Assembly (NCBI GenBank): GCA_031291055.1
Contig: JARLJU010000236.1
Span: 248,001 to 312,000 of the forward strand
From: Rudaea sp.
Lineage (GTDB): Bacteria > Pseudomonadota > Gammaproteobacteria > Xanthomonadales > Rhodanobacteraceae
Reading direction: 5' to 3'
Length of the DNA: 64,000 nt
The position numbers were made by a program, and so were the translations under genes. The notes beneath the pieces were generated by a model, which ran no database searches, was not told where the DNA came from, and worked only from the letters and a program-made list of their open reading frames with translations. Numbering within the stretch: position 1 is the stretch's first letter; the number at the start of each line of letters is the position of its first letter. Positions 56,527 through 64,000 of this stretch are shown here, piece after piece.

Positions 56527-57468
56527 ATGACAGACTTCGACCACGGCATCAGCGCGATCGACACGGGCTTCTTCCGCCCGCAGTTCGACGCCAGCCACCT
56601 GATTGTCGAACGCGGCCGTGCCGCCTTCGTCGATGTCGGCACGAATTATTCGGTGCCGCGACTGCTGGCGGAACTCGAGTCGAAACGGATGCTTGTCGAA
56701 GCGGTCGACTACGTGATCTTGACCCATGTGCACCTGGATCACGCCGGCGGTGCCGGCGCGCTGATGCAGAAACTGCCCAATGCGCGCCTGGTCGTGCATC
56801 CTCGCGGCGTGCGCCACATGGTCGACCCGGGCCAGTTGATCGCCGGTGCGACGGCGGTCTACGGTGCCGAGGAAATCCAGCGCAGCTACGGCCAATTGGT
56901 GCCGGTGCCGGCCAACCGCATCGACACCGCGAACGAGGGTCATGTCGTCGATCTGGCCGGGCGGCAATTGCTGTGCATCGACACCCCCGGCCATGCGCGC
57001 CACCACATCTGCATTTTCGACGCCCGCAGCCGCGCATTTTTCACCGGCGACACGTTCGGCCTGTCGTATCGCGAATTCGATACCGGCAAAGGCGCGTTTA
57101 TCCTGCCGACATCGACGCCAGTGCAATTCGAGCCGGCGGCCTTGCAGGCATCGATAGAACGCATGCTCGGCTTCACGCCCCAGCAAATGTTCCTGACCCA
57201 CTACAGTCGCGTGACGGACGTCGACAGACTTGCGCAGGATCTGTCCGTGCAGATCCAGGCGATGGTCGCGATTGCGCAGGTGCATGCGAGTGACGCGGAC
57301 CGGCACGCGCGCATCACGACGGCCCTGGCCGATTTGTACATTTTCCGCGCGCAGGCGCACGGCTGCCAATTCGATGCTGCGCGAATTCGCGAGCTGCTCG
57401 CCATGGACATCGAATTGAATGCCCAGGGCCTGGAAGTCTGGCTGGATCGTCAGCAAACGGCGGCATAA
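56527..57468 (+). CDS. metallo-beta-lactamase-fold hydrolase
   Basis: A protein of 313 residues. The zinc motif HxHxDH is His67, His69, Asp71 and His72 (THVHLDHAGG). Further ligands are in TPGHARHHICIFD and FTGDTFGLSYREF, and a late LTHYSRV His. The last 80 residues are helical. It resembles glyoxalase-II-like or quinolone/lactone-type hydrolases, but the substrate cannot be read from the motifs. The ATG at 56527 was preferred to an in-frame ATG at 56482. The next gene begins seven bases after its stop. Confidence 0.85.
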   Translation: MTDFDHGISAIDTGFFRPQFDASHLIVERGRAAFVDVGTNYSVPRLLAELESKRMLVEAVDYVILTHVHLDHAGGAGALMQKLPNARLVVHPRGVRHMVDPGQLIAGATAVYGAEEIQRSYGQLVPVPANRIDTANEGHVVDLAGRQLLCIDTPGHARHHICIFDARSRAFFTGDTFGLSYREFDTGKGAFILPTSTPVQFEPAALQASIERMLGFTPQQMFLTHYSRVTDVDRLAQDLSVQIQAMVAIAQVHASDADRHARITTALADLYIFRAQAHGCQFDAARIRELLAMDIELNAQGLEVWLDRQQTAA

Positions 57469-57475
57469 TCGACGC

Positions 57476-58576
57476 ATGCGCATCTGCCTGTCCATGATCG
57501 TGAAAAACGAGTCAGCCGTGATCGAACGCTGCCTGCGTTCGGTCAAACCGTTCGTGCAGGCGTGGGCAATTGCCGACACCGGGTCGACCGACGGCACCCA
57601 GGATATCGTGCGCAAGTTCATGGCCGACCTCCCCGGCGAGCTGATCGAGCGGCCGTGGGTGGATTTTTCCACAAATAGAAACCAGGCACTGGATCTGGCG
57701 CGCCACCATGGCGACTACGCCCTGATCATCGACGCCGATGACGTGCTCGAGGCCGATGCCAGCTTCGCCTGGGGCGAGCTGGATGCCATCGGCTACATGC
57801 TGGAAGTCGTCGACGGCATCAATGTCCGCTACGGCCGAGTTGCGTTGCCGCGGCTCGACGCCGGCTGGAGCTGGCGCGGGGTGCTGCACGAAGCATTGGT
57901 CGCGCCCATGCCTGTCTCGACACCGTACCTGTCCGGCCTGCGCATCCTGCGCATCTACAACGATGGCGCGCGCAGCCAGCAGCCTTCGACGCAGAAATTC
58001 GCGCACGATGCCGAGGTGCTTCGTCGCGCGCTGATCGATGAACCGGACAACGCGCGCTATGCGTTTTATCTGGCCCAGAGCCTGCGCGACGCCGGACAAT
58101 TTGCCGAATCGATCGCCGCTTACGAAAAGCGCGCGACCATGGGCGGCTGGGCGGAAGAAGTATATTTTTCCAGATTGCAGGTCGCCGTGCTGAAGGAGCG
58201 CACCGGAGCCATATATGCACAGGTGATCGCCGCGTATCTGGATGCGTACGATTTTCGCCCGACGCGGGCGGAAGCACCGTGCGAGCTGGCTCGCTACTGT
58301 CGGCTGAACGCGCGCTATTCGGCGGCGCGCGAGTTCGCCCGGATTGCGACTGCACTGCCGTTGCCGGACGACTTGCTGTTCATCGATCGCACCGTCTACG
58401 ACTGGCGCGCGCGCGACGAATTGTCGATCAGCGAATATTGGTGCGGCAACCATGCGGAAAGCGCGCGTCTATGCCGGGAATTGCTCGCCGATGCGCGTCT
58501 TCCGGAAACCGAACGCGCGCGCGTGCGAAGCAATCTGGACTTCTCCCTGCGGCACCTGACGCCGGCCCAGTCCTGA
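57476..58576 (+). CDS. family 2 glycosyltransferase with C-terminal TPR-like repeats
   Basis: A protein of 366 residues. The GT-A domain opens RICLSMIVKNESAVIERCL, with the nucleotide-binding DTGSTDGTQDIV, the conserved FSTNRNQALDLA and the DxD-type IIDADDVLE. From about residue 185 helical repeats follow (RRALIDEPDNARYAFYLAQSLRDAGQF), as in TPR-fused SunS-like transferases. Such enzymes often glycosylate proteins or peptides, so the adjacent collagen-like and solenoid surface proteins are possible targets; that is inference. Confidence 0.87.
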   Translation: MRICLSMIVKNESAVIERCLRSVKPFVQAWAIADTGSTDGTQDIVRKFMADLPGELIERPWVDFSTNRNQALDLARHHGDYALIIDADDVLEADASFAWGELDAIGYMLEVVDGINVRYGRVALPRLDAGWSWRGVLHEALVAPMPVSTPYLSGLRILRIYNDGARSQQPSTQKFAHDAEVLRRALIDEPDNARYAFYLAQSLRDAGQFAESIAAYEKRATMGGWAEEVYFSRLQVAVLKERTGAIYAQVIAAYLDAYDFRPTRAEAPCELARYCRLNARYSAAREFARIATALPLPDDLLFIDRTVYDWRARDELSISEYWCGNHAESARLCRELLADARLPETERARVRSNLDFSLRHLTPAQS

Positions 58577-58896
58577 GCCGGCGATCGGACTGACCTGCGT
58601 GCCTCCGGCGTGGATGCGCACTTTTCCACGCGATCTTTTCTATCCGCGACCTCGCGAACAATATGGCCGACGACTCGCGTGGATGCCTCGCATGCCGCCG
58701 TCACGACAGTTGTTGATTCAGGTCAATACCCGCCTCAGCTGGCGAGGCGCGCTCGCCATCACGCAAACCACACCCTTGATGCCGGCGGGGCAACAGATCA
58801 TTTTTACAGGTTTTTTATGCGGCAGGGGGCGATTTATATCCCTTTTATATGCCTGCATTCCTACAGTGCGCCATCTGATTTGATCGGGAAACAGCC
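58577..58896. other. 320-base upstream region of the kdp operon
   Basis: No gene is evident. The left part is GC-rich without structure I can identify. The right part (58799-58850) is sharply AT-rich and contains the candidate KdpE-type boxes described separately. It is the expected place for the kdp promoter. Confidence 0.6.
58833..58849 (+). promoter_or_regulatory. candidate KdpE box upstream of kdp
   Basis: Two exact TTTATA half-sites (58833-58838 and 58844-58849) are separated by five bases, 48 bases before the first kdp microprotein. A further TTTACA lies at 58803-58808. E. coli KdpE recognises paired TTTATA/TTTACA-type half-sites, so this is a plausible K-limitation response element; the regulator gene is not in the window. 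Confidence 0.5.
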
Positions 58897-58989
58897 ATGG
58901 ACTTCGTCTATCTGGCCTTGCTCGCGGTCCTCGTCGCGCTGACCTGGGGCTTCCTGCGTCTATGCGCACGCCTGGAGAAATCCAAGTGA
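58897..58989 (+). CDS. 30-residue single-span membrane peptide, first of the kdp chain
   Basis: Encodes a 30-residue peptide beginning MDFVYLALLAVLVALTWG, with one hydrophobic segment and a basic end (RLEKSK). GGGA lies eight bases before the ATG. Its stop overlaps the start of the next small frame as GTGA (58986-58989). From memory, short peptides with a similar FxRLCxRL-like ending occur before kdpF in other bacteria, but I could not check. The coupling to kdp is the main evidence that it is real. Confidence 0.65.
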   Translation: MDFVYLALLAVLVALTWGFLRLCARLEKSK

Positions 58990-59075
58990 TCGAATTCTGC
59001 ATCAGCGTTGCGGCGATGACGCTCACCCTGGGGGGCATGTATTGGGCCCTTTGCATTCACAAGGTGCACAAATGA
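58986..59075 (+). CDS. 29-residue single-span membrane peptide, second of the kdp chain
   Basis: Starts with GTG at 58986, with GGAG eight bases upstream, and overlaps the previous stop. The peptide begins MIEFCISVAAMTLTLGG and ends IHKVHK, so one hydrophobic segment with a basic tail. It ends TGA 59073-59075 within the ATGA that starts kdpF. I do not recognise it. It could be a further small subunit or stabiliser of the Kdp pump. Confidence 0.55.
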   Translation: MIEFCISVAAMTLTLGGMYWALCIHKVHK

Positions 59076-59164
59076 CCACCATCTATTGGCTCGCCGCGGT
59101 AGTCGCGATCGCCCTGAGCATTTATCTCACCATCGCTCTGCTCAAGCCGGAGTGGTTCGAATGA
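59072..59164 (+). CDS. kdpF: KdpF, small subunit of the K+-transporting ATPase
   Basis: A 30-residue peptide beginning MTTIYWLAAVVAIALSIYL and ending LLKPEWFE. A single span followed by a YLxxALLKPExF-type end is the KdpF signature. KdpF stabilises the KdpABC complex in the membrane. AAGG lies six bases upstream of the ATG. Its stop overlaps the kdpA start as ATGA (59161-59164). Confidence 0.85.
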   Translation: MTTIYWLAAVVAIALSIYLTIALLKPEWFE

Positions 59165-60969
59165 CTATCAATGACCTTTTCCAGCTCGGCCTGTACCTGG
59201 TCGTGCTCTTGCTGCTGGTCAAGCCCCTCGGCAGCTATATGGCGGACGTCTTTTCCGAGACGCCCAATCGCGTCACGCGTCTGGGCGCGCCGATCGAACG
59301 CCTTCTGTATCGCGTGAGCGGCATCAGGCCCGACGAGGACATGAGCTGGGTGCGCTATTCGCTCGCCATGCTGGCGTTCAATGTCGCCGGCTTGCTCATC
59401 GTCTATGCGTTGATGCGCCTGCAAAAGTGGCTGCCGCTGAATCCGCAGCACATGGACAATGTGCCGCCCGACCTGTCGATGAACACGGCGATCAGCTTCG
59501 CCACCAACACCAACTGGCAGGCCTACAGCGGCGAATCGACGCTGAGTTACCTCACGCAGATGCTGGGCTTGAGCACGCAGAATTTCCTGTCTGCCGCCAC
59601 CGGCATCGCGGTACTGATTGCACTGATCCGCGGCTTCACGCGGCGCACGTCGAAAACGATCGGCAATTTCTGGGTCGATCTGACCCGCAGCACTCTTTAT
59701 ATCCTGCTGCCGCTGTCGCTGATCCTGTCACTGGCTCTGGTTTCGCAGGGTGTGCCGCAGAATTTCAGTCCGTATACATCGGTGCCGCTGTTGCAGGCCA
59801 CGACTGCGACCGAAACCGTGAAGGACGCCGAAGGCAATACGGTCAAGGACGCGGAAGGCAAGGACGTCACCAAGAGCACGACCGTCACCGAACAATCGCT
59901 GCCGCTCGGGCCGGCCGCGTCGCAGATCGCGATCAAGCAGCTCGGCACGAATGGTGGCGGCTACTTCGGCGCCAATTCGGCGTATCCCTATGAGAACCCA
60001 ACGCCGCTCAGCGACTTTCTCGAGGTCTTGGCGATCCTGCTGATCCCCGCTGCGCTTTGCTACACATTCGGAAAGATGGTCGGCGATCGCCGCCAGGGCT
60101 GGGCACTGCTCGTGGCGATGCTCGTCATCTTCGTGCCCCTGCTGCTCGCCTGCACAGCCGCAGAACAAGCCGGCAATCCCGCGTTGACTGGCCTCGGCGC
60201 AGATCAAACGGCATCGGCGGTGCAGGCGGGCGGCAACATGGAAGGCAAGGAGGTCCGCTTCGGCATCGCCGGCTCGGCGCGTTGGGCGACAGCCACAACG
60301 GCGGCCTCGAACGGCTCTGTCGATGCGATGCACGATTCGTTCACCCCGCTCGGCGGCATGGTGCCAATGTGGCTGATGCAACTTGGCGAAGTGATTTTCG
60401 GCGGCGTCGGTTCAGGCCTGTACGGCATGCTCGCATTCGCCGTGGTCGCCGTATTCATCGCCGGGCTTATGGTTGGGCGCACGCCGGAATATCTCGGCAA
60501 GAAGATCGAAGCGCACGAGATGAAGATGGCGAGTCTTGTCGTACTGATTCCGTGCGCGCTGGTCGTGATCGGAACTGCGATTGCGGTGATGGCGCCAGCG
60601 GGCCTGGCCAGCCTTACAACCAACACAGGCACGCACGGATTCAGCGAGATTCTCTATACGTTCTCATCAGCCTCAAACAACAATGGCAGCGCCTTTGGCG
60701 GGCTCAATCCAAGTACGCCGTTCTACAACGCGATCCTCGGCGTCTGCATGTTCCTTGCGCGCTTTCCGCTCGCGATCGGCATGCTCGCCATCGCCGGTTC
60801 GCTCGCGGCGAAGAAGCAGGTGCCCGTATCTGCCGGCACGCTGCCGACGCACACACCACTATTCATCGTATTGCTCGCGAGCGTTGTGATCGTAGTCGGT
60901 GCGCTGACCTTCCTGCCCGCGCTGGCGCTGGGGCCAATCGCGGAATTCCTGATGGCCTCCGGACACTGA
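59161..60969 (+). CDS. kdpA: K+-transporting ATPase subunit A
   Basis: The K-binding and translocating subunit of the high-affinity Kdp pump, in the inner membrane. A protein of 602 residues with about ten spans. Selectivity-filter-like loops are [22 protein letters not shown] and the late [14 protein letters not shown]. The start at 59161 has GGAG eight bases upstream and overlaps kdpF. An unusual feature is a repeated hydrophilic stretch ([21 protein letters not shown], about residues 219-239) in the loop before [20 protein letters not shown]. kdpB follows four bases later. Confidence 0.97.
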   Translation: MTINDLFQLGLYLVVLLLLVKPLGSYMADVFSETPNRVTRLGAPIERLLYRVSGIRPDEDMSWVRYSLAMLAFNVAGLLIVYALMRLQKWLPLNPQHMDNVPPDLSMNTAISFATNTNWQAYSGESTLSYLTQMLGLSTQNFLSAATGIAVLIALIRGFTRRTSKTIGNFWVDLTRSTLYILLPLSLILSLALVSQGVPQNFSPYTSVPLLQATTATETVKDAEGNTVKDAEGKDVTKSTTVTEQSLPLGPAASQIAIKQLGTNGGGYFGANSAYPYENPTPLSDFLEVLAILLIPAALCYTFGKMVGDRRQGWALLVAMLVIFVPLLLACTAAEQAGNPALTGLGADQTASAVQAGGNMEGKEVRFGIAGSARWATATTAASNGSVDAMHDSFTPLGGMVPMWLMQLGEVIFGGVGSGLYGMLAFAVVAVFIAGLMVGRTPEYLGKKIEAHEMKMASLVVLIPCALVVIGTAIAVMAPAGLASLTTNTGTHGFSEILYTFSSASNNNGSAFGGLNPSTPFYNAILGVCMFLARFPLAIGMLAIAGSLAAKKQVPVSAGTLPTHTPLFIVLLASVVIVVGALTFLPALALGPIAEFLMASGH

Positions 60970-60973
60970 CCCC

Positions 60974-63046
60974 ATGACTACTTCTACCATTCGCACCAGC
61001 GCCCTGAGCCGCGAGTTGCTCGTACCCGCGATCGGGGATGCCTTCCGCAAACTGTCGCCGCGCCAGCAATTCCGCAACCCGGTCATGTTCGTGGTGTTCG
61101 TCTGCAGCATCTTCACGACCGGATTGTGGGTCCAGGCACTCGGTGGCAACGGCGAGGCGCCGGCCACGTTCATTCTGGCCATCAGTCTGTGGCTGTGGTT
61201 CACGCTCCTGTTCGCGAACTTCGCCGAAGCGATCGCCGAAGGCCGCGGCAAGGCACAAGCGCAGGCTCTGCGGGGTGCGCGCCGCGACGTCGTCGCGCAC
61301 AAGATCGCCGCCCCGGAGCGCCGCGATACCGCGACGGTTCTTTCCGCGAGCGATCTGCGCAAGAACGATCTGGTGATCGTCAAGGCCGGCGAAGTCATTC
61401 CCGGCGACGGCGATGTCATCAACGGCGCAGCTTCGGTTGACGAGAGCGCAGTTACCGGTGAATCCGCACCCGTCATCCGCGAAGCCGGCGGTGACCGCAG
61501 CGCCGTCACAGGGGGCACTCGCGTGTTGTCAGACTGGATCGTCGTGCGCATTGCCAGCAACCCGGGCGAAAGCTTTCTCGACCGCATGATTGCGATGGTC
61601 GAAGGCGCGAGCCGTCGCAAGACGCCGAACGAGATCGCGCTGACGATTCTCTTGGCAAAGTTCACCTTGATCTTCCTGCTGGCTTGCGCGACCCTGCTAC
61701 CGTATTCGTTGTACAGTGCACAGGCCGCCGGCCACGGCGCGCCGCTCACGATCACCGTGCTGGTCGCGTTGCTCGTATGCCTGATTCCGACCACGATCGG
61801 CGGATTGCTGTCGGCCATCGGCATCGCCGGCATGGATCGCATGATCCAGGCCAATGTCATCGCGATGTCGGGCCGTGCGGTGGAAGCGGCGGGCGACGTC
61901 GATGTGCTGCTCCTGGACAAGACCGGCACGATCACGCTCGGCAACCGCCAGGCGGTCGCATTCCATCCGGCGCCGGGAATCGACTTGAAGGCGTTGGCCG
62001 ATGCCGCACAGCTGGCCTCCCTCGCCGACGAAACGCCGGAGGGCCGCAGCATCGTCGTGCTCGCCAAGAAGGATTTTGGCATCCGCGAACGTGAAGTCGG
62101 CGGCAGCGGTGTGCACTTCGTGCCGTTTTCCGCGAACACGCGCATGAGCGGCGTCGACCTGGATGGGCGCAGCATCCGCAAGGGTGCGCTCGACGCGATC
62201 GAAAAATACGTCGCGACCTCGAACGCGACGATTCCCGCCGAGGTTCGCCGTGTGGCCGAAGACATCGCGCGCAAAGGCGGCACGCCGCTCGTGGTCAGCG
62301 AAAACGCAAGTGCGCTCGGCGTGATCGAGCTCAAGGATATCGTCAAGGGCGGCATCCGCGAGCGCTTCGCCGAACTGCGGGCGATGGGCATCCGCACCAT
62401 CATGATCACCGGCGACAACCCGCTGACCGCGGCATCCATTGCGGCTGAAGCCGGCGTCGACGACTACCTCGCCGAAGCCACGCCCGAAGCGAAACTCAAG
62501 CTGATCCGTGACATTCAATCCGAGGGAAGACTTGTCGCCATGTGCGGCGACGGCACCAACGATGCGCCGGCGCTGGCGCAGGCCGACGTCGCCGTTGCCA
62601 TGAACAGCGGCACGCAGGCGGCGAAAGAAGCCGGCAACATGGTGGATCTGGATTCCAATCCAACCAAGTTGATCGAGGTCGTCGAGATCGGCAAGCAGAT
62701 GCTGATCACGCGCGGATCGTTGACGACGTTTTCGATCGCGAACGATGTCGCCAAATATTTCGCGATCATCCCTGCCGCGTTCAAGACCACGTATCCTGCT
62801 CTCGACAAGCTCAACATCATGGGTCTGGCCACATCGCAGAGCGCAATCCTGTCTGCGGTGATCTTCAACGCGCTGATCATCATCTTCCTGATTCCACTGG
62901 CGCTCAAGGGCGTGCGCTATCGCGCGCTCGGCGCCGGCGCGCTGCTGCGCCGTAATCTGCTGGTCTACGGCATCGGCGGGATCATCGTGCCGTTTGTCGG
63001 CATCAAGATCATCGATCTGCTGCTGGTCGCGCTACGACTGGCTTGA
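60974..63046 (+). CDS. kdpB: K+-transporting ATPase subunit B (P-type ATPase)
   Basis: The ATP-hydrolysing subunit of Kdp. A protein of 690 residues. The phosphorylated Asp315 is in [10 protein letters not shown]. The A-domain motif is TGESAPV, the nucleotide domain has [11 protein letters not shown], and the P-domain has [10 protein letters not shown] and [21 protein letters not shown]. About seven spans are present, with the C-terminal [21 protein letters not shown] region typical of KdpB. kdpC is expected downstream but is not reached before the window ends; other genes intervene. Confidence 0.98.
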   Translation: MTTSTIRTSALSRELLVPAIGDAFRKLSPRQQFRNPVMFVVFVCSIFTTGLWVQALGGNGEAPATFILAISLWLWFTLLFANFAEAIAEGRGKAQAQALRGARRDVVAHKIAAPERRDTATVLSASDLRKNDLVIVKAGEVIPGDGDVINGAASVDESAVTGESAPVIREAGGDRSAVTGGTRVLSDWIVVRIASNPGESFLDRMIAMVEGASRRKTPNEIALTILLAKFTLIFLLACATLLPYSLYSAQAAGHGAPLTITVLVALLVCLIPTTIGGLLSAIGIAGMDRMIQANVIAMSGRAVEAAGDVDVLLLDKTGTITLGNRQAVAFHPAPGIDLKALADAAQLASLADETPEGRSIVVLAKKDFGIREREVGGSGVHFVPFSANTRMSGVDLDGRSIRKGALDAIEKYVATSNATIPAEVRRVAEDIARKGGTPLVVSENASALGVIELKDIVKGGIRERFAELRAMGIRTIMITGDNPLTAASIAAEAGVDDYLAEATPEAKLKLIRDIQSEGRLVAMCGDGTNDAPALAQADVAVAMNSGTQAAKEAGNMVDLDSNPTKLIEVVEIGKQMLITRGSLTTFSIANDVAKYFAIIPAAFKTTYPALDKLNIMGLATSQSAILSAVIFNALIIIFLIPLALKGVRYRALGAGALLRRNLLVYGIGGIIVPFVGIKIIDLLLVALRLA

Positions 63047-63058
63047 GAAGGTGGTGCC

Positions 63059-63292
63059 ATGAACGCCCACAGGATTTGCATTGTTGAGGGACCACTGGCC
63101 GGCGATGCTCTCGCGGCAAACAACGCGGTCTTCGATCTGCCCCGGTCGCGCTCGTGCAAGACCGGGCTGAGCTTGGTGCCTGCGCCGGCCGAGAACAATC
63201 CTAGCGCTCCCGAAAGCAATGCGGACGACGTCGAACCTGCGAAGACGACCGAACAGGACGACTACATCCGCGGCGGCTACGCAGGCATTTGA
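63059..63292 (+). CDS. 77-residue hydrophilic protein in the kdp locus, unknown
   Basis: The ATG at 63059 lies 12 bases after kdpB with AAGGTGG upstream. The product starts MNAHRICIVEGPLAGDALAA, has a basic middle (LPRSRSCKTG) and an acidic, disordered C-terminal half rich in E, D, N and P, ending YIRGGYAGI. It has no membrane segment. Its position in the operon suggests a link to Kdp, but nothing in the sequence identifies a function. It could be a chance frame; the ribosome binding site argues for it. Confidence 0.5.
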   Translation: MNAHRICIVEGPLAGDALAANNAVFDLPRSRSCKTGLSLVPAPAENNPSAPESNADDVEPAKTTEQDDYIRGGYAGI

Positions 63293-63300
63293 TGCAGATC

Positions 63301-63316
63301 AATATACTTTTATACA
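63301..63316 (+). promoter_or_regulatory. second candidate KdpE-type box, before the barrel gene
   Basis: AATATACTTTTATACA at 63301-63316 is an AT-rich island with a TTTATA (63309-63314) and a preceding AATATA, close in form to the box before the kdp genes. It lies about 45 bases before the outer-membrane gene and could give that gene its own K-responsive promoter. Confidence 0.4.
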
Positions 63317-63358
63317 TACGCCATATTCTGCCCCCTAAGAAAATACCAAGGAACACCG

Positions 63359-64000
63359 ATGAAAACGCTCAATAAACTTTCTGCCGCCTTGCTGATCGCA
63401 CTGCCTTTCGCGAGCATGGCCACGGCAGAAGCCAGTGACACGCAGGGCGCGCCGGCGTTGCCAGCGCCCAGTCGTGGACCGAGCGGCGATTGCGATCCCT
63501 ACAAGAATTTCGACTGCCTGAATGACTTCCTGGGAACGGGCTTCTGGGAACGCCTGACGAATTACTACAGGCTTGAGTGGGGTCAGGCAACGGGTCCCGC
63601 GGATCCGAAAGCGCCTGCATCGCGTCGGGAAGACTGGCCGCCCGCTGCCCAGACAACACCGCCCATGCCTTTCACCGAATGGCCTTACGGCGGAACCACC
63701 GCGCTCGGCGTTACGCGTCCAGGCTCGGTCGATAGCCCATTGATGACAGCGCTCGGCAACACTGCCTTCGGTGATTGGCTAAGCAGGAACAATCTGCAGC
63801 TATACGGCTGGATCAATGCCGGCGGCAACGTCAGCACGAGTTCGACAAAGCCCGGCGGCAACGCCCCCGCCGCCTATCTCTACACGCCCAACACGGTGAC
63901 ACTTGATCAGGCCGTGATCTACCTGGACCGTTTCCCCGATACCGTGCAGACCGATCACATCGACTGGGGCCTGCGCGTTTCGGCGATCTACGGCGAGAAC
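63359..64000 (+). CDS. outer-membrane beta-barrel protein (OmpL-like porin type), 3' end beyond the window
   Basis: The ATG at 63359 has AAGGAA seven bases upstream, and the frame is open to the end of the window (214 codons). A signal peptide (MKTLNKLSAALLIALPFASM, cut near ATAEA) is followed by a proline-rich region with a Cys pair (GDCDPYKNFDC). The barrel-like NLQLYGWINAGGNVSTS, VTLDQAVIYLDRFPD and WGLRVSAIYGEN then match the opening of OmpL-like beta-barrel porin-2 proteins. It may provide outer-membrane passage for ions when Kdp is induced; this is inference from position. Confidence 0.75.
   Translation, partial: MKTLNKLSAALLIALPFASMATAEASDTQGAPALPAPSRGPSGDCDPYKNFDCLNDFLGTGFWERLTNYYRLEWGQATGPADPKAPASRREDWPPAAQTTPPMPFTEWPYGGTTALGVTRPGSVDSPLMTALGNTAFGDWLSRNNLQLYGWINAGGNVSTSSTKPGGNAPAAYLYTPNTVTLDQAVIYLDRFPDTVQTDHIDWGLRVSAIYGEN

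Noticed and set aside
37917-57673. TTTTCCACA sites considered as a replication origin
   Set aside because: They resemble DnaA boxes but are spread over 20 kb within genes, with no AT-rich unwinding element and no dnaA, gidA or rpmH nearby.
60859-62439. 526-codon open frame on the minus strand
   Set aside because: It is antisense to kdpB, whose P-type ATPase motifs fix the coding strand. Its translation is S/R/A-rich noise.

Overview
The window is 64 kb of GC-rich DNA from a gammaproteobacterium, most likely of the Xanthomonadales/Lysobacterales (a Rhodanobacteraceae-like genome). The placement rests on three observations. The gene order prmB-aroC-asd-fimV-truA-trpF-trpB-trpA-accD-folC-dedD-cvpA-purF, all on the minus strand, is characteristic of gammaproteobacteria. 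The intergenic DNA carries heptad repeats (GGGAATG/GGGAATC) and a 15-bp inverted repeat of kinds I associate from memory with xanthomonads. The proteins are of familiar gammaproteobacterial families. The genus cannot be fixed from the sequence alone. No tRNA, rRNA, CRISPR array, transposase or phage gene was found.

Layout. 1-702 is the 3' part of lpxH. 840-4566 is a lower-GC accessory patch of four secreted proteins of unknown role. 4917-10700 is a glycan-type cluster: a polyprenyl-phosphate-type GT2 with a DUF2304 membrane partner and a GT4 enzyme on the plus strand, facing a minus-strand operon of a ferritin-like DUF455 protein and two multi-spanning membrane proteins. 10856-26018 is the long housekeeping operon series (purine, tryptophan, folate, fatty-acid, aspartate-family and chorismate synthesis, FimV, TruA, PrmB). 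26111-34123 holds a SCO1-type copper protein, phosphatidylserine decarboxylase, a LysM lytic transglycosylase, GreB, DUF3025 and RimO.

34357-37231 has a TPR-GGDEF diguanylate cyclase and a dienelactone hydrolase. 37235-44195 is one tightly overlapping operon for 5-oxoproline (pyroglutamate) use: HIT protein, pxpB, pxpC, pxpA, a MocA-like nucleotidyltransferase, an XdhC-like protein, DUF969 and DUF979 membrane proteins, and pyroglutamyl peptidase. Pcp would release pyroglutamate from peptides, DUF969/DUF979 would move it, and PxpABC would hydrolyse it to glutamate. 44249-46860 has two small related exported proteins, dcd and the Fe-S carrier mrp/apbC. 46997-52184 has DUF2147, a wax-ester-synthase/DGAT-type acyltransferase with two alpha/beta hydrolases, and an M20 peptidase. 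metG (52289-54487) has an AT-rich central segment that looks like a recombined patch.

54592-58576 carries an IPTL-like surface protein, a collagen-like repeat protein, a metallo-beta-lactamase-fold hydrolase and a GT2/TPR glycosyltransferase. The right edge is a kdp potassium-uptake locus in which two extra 29-30-residue membrane peptides precede kdpF, each overlapping the next reading frame. Downstream of kdpB lie a small unknown gene and an outer-membrane beta-barrel protein that runs off the window. kdpC, kdpD and kdpE are not in the window. The most distinctive items for follow-up are the kdp microprotein chain, the 5-oxoproline cluster with its molybdenum-type accessory genes, the metG mosaic, and an over-represented TTTTCCACA word in coding DNA.
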